DNA from: Linnemannia elongata
Lineage: Eukaryota > Mortierellomycota > Mortierellomycetes > Mortierellales > Mortierellaceae
Direction: 5' to 3'
Assembly: GCA_036320915.1 (NCBI GenBank)
Contig: JAXBDG010000002.1
Location: 1,240,001 to 1,304,000 of the forward strand
DNA: 64,000 nt
The notes beneath the pieces are model-generated. The model saw only the letters and a list, made by a program, of their open reading frames with translations, was not told where the DNA came from and did no database searches. This document shows positions 22,256 to 31,697 of this stretch, in pieces. Every line of letters starts with the position of its first letter. The stretch's first letter is position 1. A program made the position numbers and the translations under genes.

Positions 22256-23629
22256 GAATGAAAACAGATGATGACGGACCAGTCTTTTTGTGCCGTTCTC
22301 CGTCGGAATGATACCTTGCCTTAATTTTTTTTTCCCCTTTCGTTTTTTTTTCTTACCGCCGAGCGCATTTTTTTTTGTCCCGCCAAAGCATTGACGGAAG
22401 GATCACAATCCATCAAAAAAAAAATGGGAAGAAACAACCCAACCAAAATCTGCTCCGCCCCACCTTGTACCACAACCTTCCTTTTCATTTTCTTTTCCTC
22501 TTTGCCCTGTGTGCGAACGCCCACATTTTGTATTTTTGTTCATCTCGTTTAGACAATCCCTTCCTTTCTTCCTCTTCCACAAAAACCATAGTAGTAATAG
22601 CATTATCCGCAACCCATAATAATAGTAATAATAAATACCTCAACCTAACACTGCCCATTCAACCATCCATGTCAAAAAAGAGAAATGACGACTTGAACTT
22701 GGCTTGAACGCTTTCTTGTTCTCTTTTTTTTTCTCCTATACCATGCCTGGTTTTGCACGCCTCATTTGATGCTCTCTTGTCTAAGCTCCGCATGGAGGGA
22801 AAGCAGGAGGATGCGAGGATGACAGAGAAAGAGAGGGAAGAAGAAAAAAATGCCACTCGTATGATCTGTAACTGTTCACCATCATAATCATATCGCCCTT
22901 TTTTTTTTTTGAGTTGAACTCTGTCAAAAAGTGCGAAAGTGTGAACGACGACAGGGGACGATGGAAAGTGAGAGGGAAGGGAGAAACGGGAGGGAGAATA
23001 AAAAAGAGTTGCAGAATGTGGAACTATGGATTGGATGGGACGAGAGCCGCCTGTTTGTTGATGTGTGATGCATGAGAGCACAACAAAAAAAAAAAAAAAA
23101 AACTCTTCATTTCTCGACCGATTCCCTCTCCCTTTTCCTCACCCTCAACTTTTTTTTTCATGCTCACTTTATTTTCTTGTGTTCAGCTGAGGATAAAAGA
23201 AATGAATTAAGATGTCTGGGGAAAACTCAACTGTTCATATCAGCGACAATGACAAGAATTGGGCTGGGCTGGGCTTGGAAGGAGATGGAATGGATGGGAG
23301 TACAAAAAAAAAAAAAAAAAAAAACCATTGGACATGGATGGACAAAGTAAACAAGAATAGAATAGTGAAATGAAAGAGAAAGAGGTACATGGATCATTTT
23401 GTGCACCAAGTGTAATAAAAATCCTCAAAACCATGTCAAAACCCAAAAACTTCTCCCCCCAACCTGGCCAATCGACCAACCAGAGAACCAAGCGGCAACG
23501 TACCATAGGATGTTACTTTCGTAGCATGCTTGCACTTATCCAATGATGGCCTGACATATTTTTTATCCTCTGTAAGGTTGATGATTACGCCTCATAACCC
23601 TTGGTACCTGAAAATAGACAGTTAGCATG

Positions 23630-23673
<44 letters not shown>

Positions 23674-24138
23674 CTTTGCCACGATATGCATAACGTCGAA
23701 TTGAGTTCATCCGACCGAAAGCCCCATCGTAGAGGCGGGAGATCTGGTACGCTTCCTTTCACATATCAGTATCGGCTTTTTTTGATGAAAAACATATCCA
23801 GCTGGCCACCTTCGTGAATGTTCTGTTATCGCTCGTATCTTTCTTTCATGCCCAAGTTCAACGCGACGTGATGAAAAACAAAGACCTCTCGTGCCACAGG
23901 CATCAAGTGATAGGCGGAAAATGCAACTTAACTTAACTTAACTTAACTACTTCGTTTTAACGAGATGATACTTCTTTTTTTTTTTTTTGTTTGCGTGATA
24001 CTTCTTTTTTGTTGATAGGGAGGTTCCCACCCTTCATATTACGAAGGTTATTGATTAACTTGGGCTTTAATTATGACAGAGAAAATCAACTTTCATCAAA
24101 TCACGAAACAGCGATTTGAGGCTCGTTTAGCTTCAAAT
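22256..24138. repeat. Gene-poor, homopolymer-rich region
   Basis: No gene is supported. It holds many A or T runs, including a 43-T run at 23631-23673 and A runs at 23084-23102 and 23303-23324. A five-fold AACTT tandem repeat lies at 23925-23948, and two copies of a GATACTTCTTTTTT sequence around 23966 and 23996. A hairpin at 24115-24137 directly precedes the tRNA fragment at 24139. Confidence 0.6.
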
Positions 24139-24163
24139 GCTCGCTTAGCTTAGTCGGTAGAGC
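24139..24163 (+). repeat. tRNA-Ile 5' fragment: left target-site duplication of the LINE
   Basis: Twenty-five bases identical to nucleotides 1-25 of the tRNA-Ile gene at 28306, covering the 5' acceptor strand and the D arm with the internal A box (TAGCTTAGTCGG). The match ends abruptly after GAGC, and the sequence that follows cannot fold into an anticodon or T arm. The copies bracket the retroelement at its two ends, as a target-site duplication should. Confidence 0.82.
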
Positions 24164-24301
24164 ACCTTTCCCTTCTACCACATTTGTGCAATAAACTGTG
24201 GTCCCGTATCCTATATCCATACTCACAACACCAATTTGCTACGGCCAGACACCAAAAGGCCTCCACTCTCTTCCCCTCACTCACCCCTCTCTTTCCATCT
24301 A

Positions 24302-26014
24302 ATGGAAGACAAACCCACCCCTCCTCCTCCTCCCTCATCTCTCGCGAATGAGATTGATGGAGGACCCAATCCCCCCATTCCGCCCACCGATCTCCCCCCA
24401 ACCAATTCAGCCTCCGTCCCTAAAATCTCTTTTGCTGATGCGGTGAACAAGGGAGCACACAAAGTCACAAACAAGGCCGCTTGGAACTCCCTCCGATCCA
24501 AGACGGAGTCACGTGAGGCCCTAGGACAGGAGAAGGCAGACCCTGTCTGGTTCTCCCTCCACAACCACCCCTTCAGTGTTGCTATCCCTTACAACACCAA
24601 AACCCATTCTGTCACCGATGTTGTTGAGGCCGCCATCAAGTCTTTCCCCAATGCTAAAAGCATCGACTTTCTAACTACAAGAGGGGCAGTGTTCCTCAGC
24701 TTTGGCTCTTCTGAAGAGAAGGCCACTTCCCTGGGCACCCCTCTGGACTGCTTGCCGTCCCCCCTCCCAATCCTTCCAACTATGTACTCCGCTGGCTCCA
24801 GGCTCAAGATTCGCGCTGAGTACACCCCCCTGCAATCTGATGATGGCGCAAAAATTGCAGAGGATGTATTCGGCCCATTCGGTAAAGTTATGCTTGTGAA
24901 CCACCACTATATGCATGGGTCATCGATCCGATCCAGATCATTCGACTTTGTCTTGGAGATTCCTCACTCTTCCCCTCAGGACCTCTTGATTCCTAGGGTT
25001 GCCCTCGTTGACACCATGAATGTCCTCTTTTCATGGAGCGGATCAAAATTTTGCTACCGCTGCGGCGAAGGATCACACACCAAGCCTCAATGCCCCAAAC
25101 CTCTCGACTTCAACCTGGCGACCACAGCTGCCCTAGGGGAGCCCATCATGGCACGTGCCCTTCCGGACCCCGACGCTCCCCTTCGAGAGCCCATCAAGAA
25201 GAATGCTCCGTTTATGACAGGGTCAGCTACACCAAAGCAGGTCTCGTTCACCGAAACCGAATGGCAAATGGCGGGACGAGGTAAAAATAAGAGGAGCCGC
25301 AATGCTTCCTCGGGTGGTGGGAACACATCGGCATCGGATAGTGATTCCCCAAAGCCGCCACCCAGGAAGCAGGCTCCACAACACCAGGGAAGTACTCGTA
25401 CTCCTCGTCCCAAATCGTCTGCTGCCCAACAAACCAAATCGGATCTTAACGTTGCCGCTGCTATCTCTTCATCTTCTTTCACAAAAGTGGATCCCTCTGT
25501 AGCACCCGCCGAGACCGCCGAGGCCGCCTCCACACAGGAGCCCGCCCAAGCAGTCGCGGCCGTTCAGTCTGCCACGTTAGGCGATACCCCTGACCAACAT
25601 ACTGAACAGCAACAGCAAGAGACCGAACAACAGCCCGAGCACCAGCTCGATCAGCAACACCAACCACACCCCGAGCCACATTCCAAACCCCAGACCCCAG
25701 CTAAGGACGTCGCCATGGCTCCCGATAACACCTCTAAGGAGGCAGAAGAAGGAGATAAACACGAGAGTGATGGTAAAGGGCAGGAGGAAAAAATGGACGA
25801 GGATGAAGATAACTACGATGACATCCCTGAGGATAACGACACCGATATGACCACAAAATTGGGGGACAAACAAGCCAAAAGCCAGGTCAGACGAGACAAG
25901 CAGGAAGCGAAGAGACTGCACCTCGACGACCGCATGAGCAATATCTTCCAGTCAACACCAACCCCCAAGGCCTCCAGGGCAACCACCAAAAAGTCGAACC
26001 CCAGGTCCGGATAA
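24302..26014 (+). CDS. LINE ORF1 (gag-like, CCHC zinc knuckle)
   Basis: Intact ORF of 570 residues from the first ATG (MEDKPTPPPPPSS). ORF1 proteins of LINEs bind their RNA and form the retrotransposition particle. The N-terminus is Pro-rich. The middle has a compact domain (VWFSLHNHPFSVAIPYNTKT to about LKIRAEYTPLQSDDGAKIAEDVFG) resembling the RRM-like region of such proteins. A zinc knuckle follows: FCYRCGEGSHTKPQCPKP, pattern C-x2-C-x4-H-x4-C. The C-terminal ~250 residues are disordered: Ser/Pro/Lys-rich, then Gln/His/Glu-rich, then strongly acidic (DEDEDNYDDIPEDNDTDM), ending in a basic tail. The unbroken frame over 1.7 kb suggests recent activity or selection, in contrast to the truncated ORF2. 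Confidence 0.85.
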   Translation: MEDKPTPPPPPSSLANEIDGGPNPPIPPTDLPPTNSASVPKISFADAVNKGAHKVTNKAAWNSLRSKTESREALGQEKADPVWFSLHNHPFSVAIPYNTKTHSVTDVVEAAIKSFPNAKSIDFLTTRGAVFLSFGSSEEKATSLGTPLDCLPSPLPILPTMYSAGSRLKIRAEYTPLQSDDGAKIAEDVFGPFGKVMLVNHHYMHGSSIRSRSFDFVLEIPHSSPQDLLIPRVALVDTMNVLFSWSGSKFCYRCGEGSHTKPQCPKPLDFNLATTAALGEPIMARALPDPDAPLREPIKKNAPFMTGSATPKQVSFTETEWQMAGRGKNKRSRNASSGGGNTSASDSDSPKPPPRKQAPQHQGSTRTPRPKSSAAQQTKSDLNVAAAISSSSFTKVDPSVAPAETAEAASTQEPAQAVAAVQSATLGDTPDQHTEQQQQETEQQPEHQLDQQHQPHPEPHSKPQTPAKDVAMAPDNTSKEAEEGDKHESDGKGQEEKMDEDEDNYDDIPEDNDTDMTTKLGDKQAKSQVRRDKQEAKRLHLDDRMSNIFQSTPTPKASRATTKKSNPRSG

Positions 26015-26270
26015 ACCATTAGGGGGACAGGTCGGAAGGTCCCTCAGAGACTAGGTAAGTGAAGGTGCTGATGATGAGTGTGGAAGGGATTGGACACAAG
26101 GGTCTCCTGTCTATAATGGACTTGATGATTGTTGGGATCTAATTGGGTTTGACTCTATGTTATTCCTTTGGGAATGAAGGTGCTCCGCCTCTCCTGCCTT
26201 TTGGTTCTTTTTTTTTTTTTTTCTTTCTGTTTTCTTTGATATAGCACCTTTGTGTGTTTAGTTAAATAAA

Positions 26271-26272
<2 letters not shown>

Positions 26273-26308
<36 letters not shown>
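26273..26308. repeat. A36 tract inside the LINE
   Basis: A run of 36 A between ORF1 and the ORF2 remnant, preceded by AAATAAAATA. It could be an internal spacer that expanded by slippage, or the former 3' tail of a separate unit. Confidence 0.85.
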
Positions 26309-26311
<3 letters not shown>

Positions 26312-26413
26312 CCCGCACCCATCCTCTCTTTATCCTCACACCCGCCTCTCAAACCCTCCTTGTGCGCCTTGTCCCCCTCCACCCTCAACAACACACCCCC
26401 ACATATATCTTTA

Positions 26414-26830
26414 ATGTTTTGTTACAAAGATCTACGCGTGTGTACCCCAAACGTTAACTCTATAGTCAACGAAACCACGCGGCACCAGCTCTTCCAATGG
26501 CTCCGCACCAGAAACGATTACGACATTATCGCCCTCCAGGAGCTGGCCGTCAGTTCCACCATGCCACAGTCTCGGAAGGAGAAGTGGAAGAAGGAGTGGA
26601 ACGCCCCCATGGCCATCTCAGACGAGTGTGCTATCCTTGTCAACAACACCCGCCTGTCCATACACAACACTCAGGAATTCCTACAAGGGAGGGTCCTTTC
26701 CGTCGATATTGCCTGCGATAATAACATCGACGACACCATTCGAGTGGCTAACGTCTATGCTCCCGCCAACAACAACCGTAGCAATATCTACGACGGCGGC
26801 CTCGCTGCAACTCTTTTCCGAGGACCCTGA
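26414..26830 (+). pseudogene. LINE ORF2 remnant: APE-type endonuclease N-terminus
   Basis: About 138 residues from ATG (MFCYKDLRVCTPNVNSI) to a stop at 26828-26830. The sequence NVNSI, a helix ending FQWLRTRNDYDIIALQELAV, and VRVANVYAPANNNR match the order of motifs at the start of apurinic-like endonucleases: Asn in strand 1, D-I-x-x-LQE with the catalytic Glu, and V-x-N-x-YAP. The remaining endonuclease motifs, including the SDH ending, and the whole reverse transcriptase are missing. In the +1 frame an acidic ORF continues to 26966 (DPDHYYDKMKKEWEVEPHIM onward), so a frameshift or a deletion junction probably lies near 26800. No restored product is proposed. Confidence 0.72.
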
Positions 26831-27378
26831 CCATTACTACGACAAGATGAAGAAGGAGTGGGAAGTGGAACCTCATATCATGGTGACCAAGGACGGCGTA
26901 ACTTTCGGAGACATCTGGGACACAGTTGAGCCAGAGGCAGAAGGACTGGAGGAACACGAGGAGTAAGTGATCTCTTTTTTTCTTTTTTCCCCTTTTTTTC
27001 CCCCTCCGCCATCTTTTTTCTTTTCTTTCCCATTCATGCAAACCTTTTTTCCTTGTCATTTCATTCTTCAACCAATCATGTCATGAGGCTCTCCATCACG
27101 CCATTCTCACTTTCACCTCATGCAAGCAATCCATTCATCTCGACTTTAACATGACCATGAGGCATTGGCAACTCGACATTTAAAAAGTGGTGAATCGGTC
27201 ATTCCCACTTTCCTCTTTTTTCTCTTCTCTTTCACTACCCTCTCCCTTCTCACACCCCTCGCCCTCCATCTCCTCCTTACATCCTTTTGCCATCTGCCTC
27301 ATTCGTCCCATTCTCGCACCTCCACAGTCTTTTTGGCCTTTTTTTCTTCCATTCCCCTTTCTTTTTTCTCCTCATTCG

Positions 27379-27415
<37 letters not shown>
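27379..27415. repeat. A37 tract inside the LINE
   Basis: A run of 37 A, preceded by a CT-rich tract and followed 41 bp later by an ATG-initiated ORF. It is similar in length and setting to the tract at 26273. Confidence 0.85.
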
Positions 27416-27419
<4 letters not shown>

Positions 27420-27456
27420 ACACCCTCAACACTCTTTCCCCCTCCAACACAACAAC

Positions 27457-27927
27457 ATGACCGACCAACGTCCCTCCACCTCCCGCAAGTCCTACACGGC
27501 CAAACGATCCAACCCCCAACCCAAGCCTGACGATCGCGACCCGTCCGCCTCGGCCAGCGACAACGAAGACCCGAACAAGTCCTTCGTCTCTCAACAGGCG
27601 CCCGTAGACCTCACATCCGAGACAGACGAGACTCCAGTCCTGGACGAGACCCAAGTCCACCCCTCTCCTTCCGCTGCCCAAACCACGCTGACTCCACCCG
27701 AAAGCTTCCTAGAGTCGCTGCAGCGTCAGTGGCGCCGGGCCACGACGGAACTCTACGATCGTATTCAGAAGGGAGACGAGTCAACCCAAACCATCTACCT
27801 CCAAGAACATGAACGCAGTCTCCGTGAAGACATCCGCTTCCACACCCCAGACCCTCACCTTCAAGCCTACCAAGAGGCCTTGGCCACATTTGGAAAAGCG
27901 GTCAGCGCGTACTGGACTCACCGTTAG
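27457..27927 (+). CDS. Small unknown ORF in the 3' part of the LINE
   Basis: 156 residues, MTDQRPSTSRKSYTAKRS onward. The first half is Pro/Ser/Asp-rich and disordered. The second half is predicted helical: FLESLQRQWRRATTELYDRI, then a Glu/Arg-rich helix and FGKAVSAYWTHR. I recognise no domain. Codon use is clean (few rare codons, GC-rich third positions), so it looks like a real coding frame. It may be an additional retroelement ORF, the C-terminal remnant of a larger one, or a gene carried by the element. Confidence 0.55.
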   Translation: MTDQRPSTSRKSYTAKRSNPQPKPDDRDPSASASDNEDPNKSFVSQQAPVDLTSETDETPVLDETQVHPSPSAAQTTLTPPESFLESLQRQWRRATTELYDRIQKGDESTQTIYLQEHERSLREDIRFHTPDPHLQAYQEALATFGKAVSAYWTHR

Positions 27928-28288
27928 GTAGCCTATATCCGCCCTCGCCCTTTCCTCATTTCTCTCTTTATCTATTTTTTATTATTCTGGTTCTTATTTA
28001 TTATTTTTTTTTACTTTTTTAGTCTTAGTCTTTATTTTTTTCTATCTCTCTTCCCTCCCTTTCCCCCCCGTGTACTACTACTTCTCCATACCCATTTATT
28101 GTTTGGTTTCATCACCCTTCCCCCCGCCGCCTTGGACCCTGCTTCTCGGGGCCCGAGGTAGGTCATTTTTCGGTTTCCAGGCGAATGTTGCGCTTATCTA
28201 CAATACCACCTAGAATATGAATCCTACTTCTTTTGGCTTGGAGAATACCATTCCACTGCGTCGGAATGGGGTGCTCCGCAATAAATCA

Positions 28289-28305
28289 CCTCACAGAAAT
28301 GTGAG
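28289..28305 (+). other. 3'-terminal hairpin of the LINE
   Basis: CCTCACA-GAAA-TGTGAGG forms a perfect 7-bp stem with a GNRA tetraloop. Its last base is nucleotide 1 of the tRNA at 28306. Stem-loops at the 3' end are recognised by the reverse transcriptase in stringent-type LINEs; this role is inferred. Confidence 0.55.
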
Positions 28306-28378
28306 GCTCGCTTAGCTTAGTCGGTAGAGCGTTGTGCTAATAACGCAAAGGCCGCAGGTTCGATCCCTGCAGTGAGCA
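28306..28378 (+). tRNA. tRNA-Ile(AAT): tRNA-Ile (anticodon AAT)
   Basis: A complete 73-nt cloverleaf without intron. The acceptor stem GCTCGCT pairs with AGTGAGC (one G-T pair). The D arm carries A box TAGCTTAGTCGG. The anticodon stem TTGTG/CGCAA encloses the loop CTAATAA, giving anticodon AAT. The T arm GCAGG-TTCGATC-CCTGC carries B box GGTTCGATCCC, and the discriminator base is A. A T5 run at 28384-28388 is the RNA polymerase III terminator. The gene sits immediately downstream of the LINE and stays intact because the insertion duplicated its first 25 bp. Confidence 0.95.
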
Positions 28379-29418
28379 TCCTCCTTTTTCCAGTGCGGAA
28401 GTAAGTCGTGAATCTTTTTTTTTTTTTTTTTGCAAAAATCGACGCCAACGAGACTTTTGCTAACCCTTGTAACTTTTCTTTCTTGCATTGGTCGTGAGCA
28501 AACGTGTTCATTTTTTTTTTGCTTTAGATTTGAGAAAGTCTCGGATGGGCAAAATGCCAGAGCAAGGAAGGGGAAAGATAAGTGTAATTGATGATTGTGA
28601 TGATTGAAAGAAAGCCTGTCCCTGGTTCTACATTTGCAAGGCGACTTGCCCCATGGCAACTTCCTTGTGTCCCATGAAAAAAAGGTTATCGGTCTCCATG
28701 TGTATCGAGAAAAAAGGCATAAAAGTGGCTTGCACCTGAAGGTAATGAGAGCGATAACTATATTGCAGATCTTCCTTCGTTCCATCGCGCGTTGGTGTAT
28801 TGAAAGAACAAAGCTAATCTTTTCAAATACTTTAAGCTTCTAGGACGAACAGAAAGAAGTGCCTGAGCTTCACTTTGCAGAATGGGGAACTGACCGTTCT
28901 CTCTTTTTTTTTTCTCTCTCTTTTTATTTATTTCATACCAGTTCTTTACACATTTGAGGTTTCGCTCGGTAACCCAGGAGCCAGGAATGAGCGTGAAAAG
29001 AACGCGTCGATCGGCGAAAAATTCTGAGGGACGCGTAGAGCACGTAGCGTCAAATCTTTTCGCACATTATCGCATTCATGCAAAAATTGATTTGGTGAGA
29101 CGATGACGTTACTCCCTGTTTGTTCAAAACACAAAATCCTCACCCTTTTTCTATCCTTTCTTTTGAGAAGGCTGGCTCAATTACGTTCAATCCGGCAGCC
29201 CAGCCAGAAGACACGAGCTTCTTATTTGTTGCCAATTTCAAATGTGACTGAAGAAAAAGAGGTTTGTATTCTATGGTTTCTTTTTTAATTCATTTTTTGA
29301 AGGATTTGGGGAATGCACTTTCCAATGAGTGTAAAGTTGAGGTGGATAATAATCCTGTGGATGAAACGAGGGAGGAGGAAGGGAAGGAGGGAGTGGGGTT
29401 AAAGGGGGTTCTTGTTTC
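28379..29418. other. Intergenic region after tRNA-Ile
   Basis: About 1 kb without a supported gene. It has T-rich runs near 28418 and 28511, and 3' UTR sequence of the methionine aminopeptidase next to 29418. Confidence 0.5.
28384..28388 (+). terminator. Pol III terminator of tRNA-Ile
   Basis: TTTTT five bases after the tRNA 3' end, the expected pol III stop signal. Confidence 0.7.
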
Positions 29419-31037
29419 TTAGCGGGCGGTAAGAATTTCGACACCAGTCTCGGTGACAACCATGGTCTGCTCAAACTGAGCTGAGCGCTTTCCATCCTGA
29501 GTGACTGCAGTCCAGCTATCAGGCCACATCTCGTCCTTCCAAGTTCCTTCGTTGATCATGGGCTCGATTGTGAAGACATGTCCGACCTTCATGACACCAA
29601 TGGCCTTGTTACGGGCATAGTGAGGAATGTTGGGAGCGCAATGGAAAAGTCTGTGGACGCCGTGACCGCAGTATGTCTTGACGACCTGAAATCCTTCGGT
29701 CTTGGCATGCTTCTCAATAACGTTGCCCAAATCTCTGTACAAAGCACCGGGCTTGACTAAAGCGACGAGAATTAACGTCGAAAGTGGTCCGTGTCAGAAG
29801 AATTTGTGAGCCAATGCACAATAGATCGGCGAAACGTCAACAGTAACAAGAAAGAGCAAAAGACGTACCCATGGCGATGGCCTTCTCCATGCACTCTCTG
29901 GCGTTCTTGATGAGGCGCAAGCCGTTGGCGTCGACGTTGCCGACGGGGACAGTCTCGTTCAAATCAGAGTGGAAGCCATCCTTGTAGACGCTGACATCCA
30001 GGTTGATAATATCTCCATCCTTGAGGGGGCGCATATCAGGAACTCCGTGGCAAATGACCTCATTGACAGATGTGCAACAAGACTTCTTGAATCCGTTGTA
30101 GTTCAAAGGAGATGGGTATCCGCCACGCTCAATTGTTGCCTCATGAATAATACGATCAATCTCGTCCGTGGTGACACCGACCTTGACAGCAGCCACTCCA
30201 ATGTCAATAACCTCACGAGCGATCTAATTCCAAACAAAGAGTAGCTGTTCAGTAGGAGATTTCACGCGGCTTTGTCCCAGCACCTTATCCATCGATTATC
30301 CAAGTCCTGCTGTCAGATTTTGCTGACTAATGATCCTGTAATTATTAACTTCGAAAGACCGGAGTATATACCTTGCAGACTTTGCGCAAGACGTCGATAT
30401 CCTCCTTGGGGAGAGCCTCAATGACAGAAGAGCTGCGAATGTTTTGCTCCGATAGGGGAATGCCAGTATCGGCGTAGTCGGGCTTCTGGATGTGAGAGGG
30501 AACAGTACGACGAGGCGACAAGGGGTAAACGGGTCTCAAGGTTCCAGAGTACTTGTAGCCAGGCCATGGGTCAGATCCACCTTGCTCTAATAAGTTTGGC
30601 AGCATCCAGGAGCAAAAAATCTCAGTCAACGTTCACTCTTGGTTCTCCTGGTTTTGTTGTTGCAATGTGATGTGAGGGAGTGCTGCGCCAGTTCATGTCG
30701 GTGCAGTTAAGATAGCGTACCACCAGGGGGGCCATTGGCCATGGCGGCAATCTTGTGAATAGCCTTGTGGGTGCCCTGGAAGAGTTCAAAAGGTGATGAA
30801 AAATCGAGGCGGAGGTTAGAAGCGAAGCGCTGGTCCAGGCTAGAGATTTATATCCTGTTGGCAAGACGATTGTTTGCTGTCCGGTTTGTGAGGAGTGTGT
30901 ACCCAGTTGTCCTTGAAGCATGACTGTGAGCAGAAGAAGGAGTTGGGGATGCCGAGCTTGAGGCAGGTAGGGCACTGAAGAGCGGCAGGCTTTGAGCAGT
31001 TAAGTCCCTGGCAGAGCTGTTCTGATGATGTTGCCAT
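29419..31037 (-). CDS. MAP1: Methionine aminopeptidase 1
   Basis: Cytosolic, ribosome-associated dimetallo-peptidase that removes the initiator Met. Five exons: 31037-30903, 30775-30721, 30586-30372, 30223-29869 and 29756-29419; 365 residues (yeast Map1 387). The N-terminal zinc-finger region has the MetAP1 Cys pattern: [32 protein letters not shown] and GTHKAIHK. The pita-bread catalytic domain contains VICHGVPD (His), [20 protein letters not shown] (both metal Asp), [19 protein letters not shown] (metal His), [11 protein letters not shown] (Glu) and [14 protein letters not shown] (Glu). All five metal ligands are therefore present. The gene is divergent from TAF2, with about 660 bp between the start codons. 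The start is the ATG that gives the canonical [11 protein letters not shown]. Confidence 0.97.
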
Positions 31038-31697
31038 GGTGGAATGGGAGAGGAGTGAGTGGGTGTAAGAAAGGAGAGGAGGAGGCGAGCAGGGAGGCGT
31101 GGTCAAAAACAAGAAAAAAGTGCGCAGGACAAGTGCCACAACTTGTTTATGTCACGTGTATAACTAAGCCACATCTCGTCTTGTTATAAAAAGGTGCAAG
31201 GCTCCGCCTGTTTTATCTCCTTGTCCCCTTTTGCCTCCACACGCAACTGCACCGAAAACAACGCCCAATCGCCCCCTTTTCCCTGCTCCCCTTTCATTCC
31301 AAAAGGCCTTACATCACAAACATCTCTTTGTTTTCCTACTCGAACACGCCTCTCCTTAATTGTTAGACACACACGCAACCTCTCCTCCATCCTCACATCC
31401 TATACGCGTCCACTCAGGCACGAAAACACAAGTCGCCAATCGCAACAATCGATAACCACCAACCGACGTTTACCTCACGTTTTCATTCCTCAACGGGTTG
31501 ACATAAGACAAAGCGCCTCGAAGCTGTCGACTGTTGCTTTGCTTGCTCGGACATTAACGACCCACGTGTCAGGCACTCATTATCGCAAAGCACTGTCTCT
31601 ACTTGCCATTACGGAACCGCTCGCCATCTAGGCGCACAACACAGAGAGCAGAACCTGCCGAGAGTTTGTCGCCTTCTTGGGTTAAGCAACTTTCAAG
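31038..31697. other. Divergent promoter region (MAP1 / TAF2)
   Basis: Contains an E-box CACGTG (31153-31158) and a TATAAAA motif at 31185-31191, followed by a C/A-rich leader in the + direction. An ORF reading MPLRNRSPSRRTT from 31603 runs into the TAF2 start area and could be an alternative first exon. Confidence 0.5.

Larger units (their letters stand above)
24164..28305 (+). mobile_element. LINE-type retrotransposon inserted in a tRNA-Ile gene, reverse transcriptase missing
   Basis: About 4.1 kb bounded by the tRNA-derived 25-bp duplication. In order: a 5' UTR; an ORF1 gag-like protein with a CCHC knuckle; a 36-A tract (26273-26308); the N-terminal part of an ORF2 endonuclease (APE type); a second 37-A tract (27379-27415); a small unknown ORF; and a 3' region with a short ATTCC/GGAAT stem near 28250 and a terminal hairpin (28289-28306). 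No reverse-transcriptase motif (such as YxDD) is visible, so the element is non-autonomous or decayed. It lies in the same orientation as the tRNA gene that it entered. The LINE assignment rests on ORF1 plus the endonuclease fragment. Confidence 0.78.

Noticed and set aside
23925..23948. AACTT tandem repeat as a telomere remnant
   Set aside because: Five units only, unlike the TTAGGG-type fungal telomere, and embedded in ordinary AT-rich DNA.
24139..24200. A second complete tRNA gene or an intron-containing tRNA
   Set aside because: Only nucleotides 1-25 match; the following bases give no anticodon arm, T arm or 3' acceptor strand.
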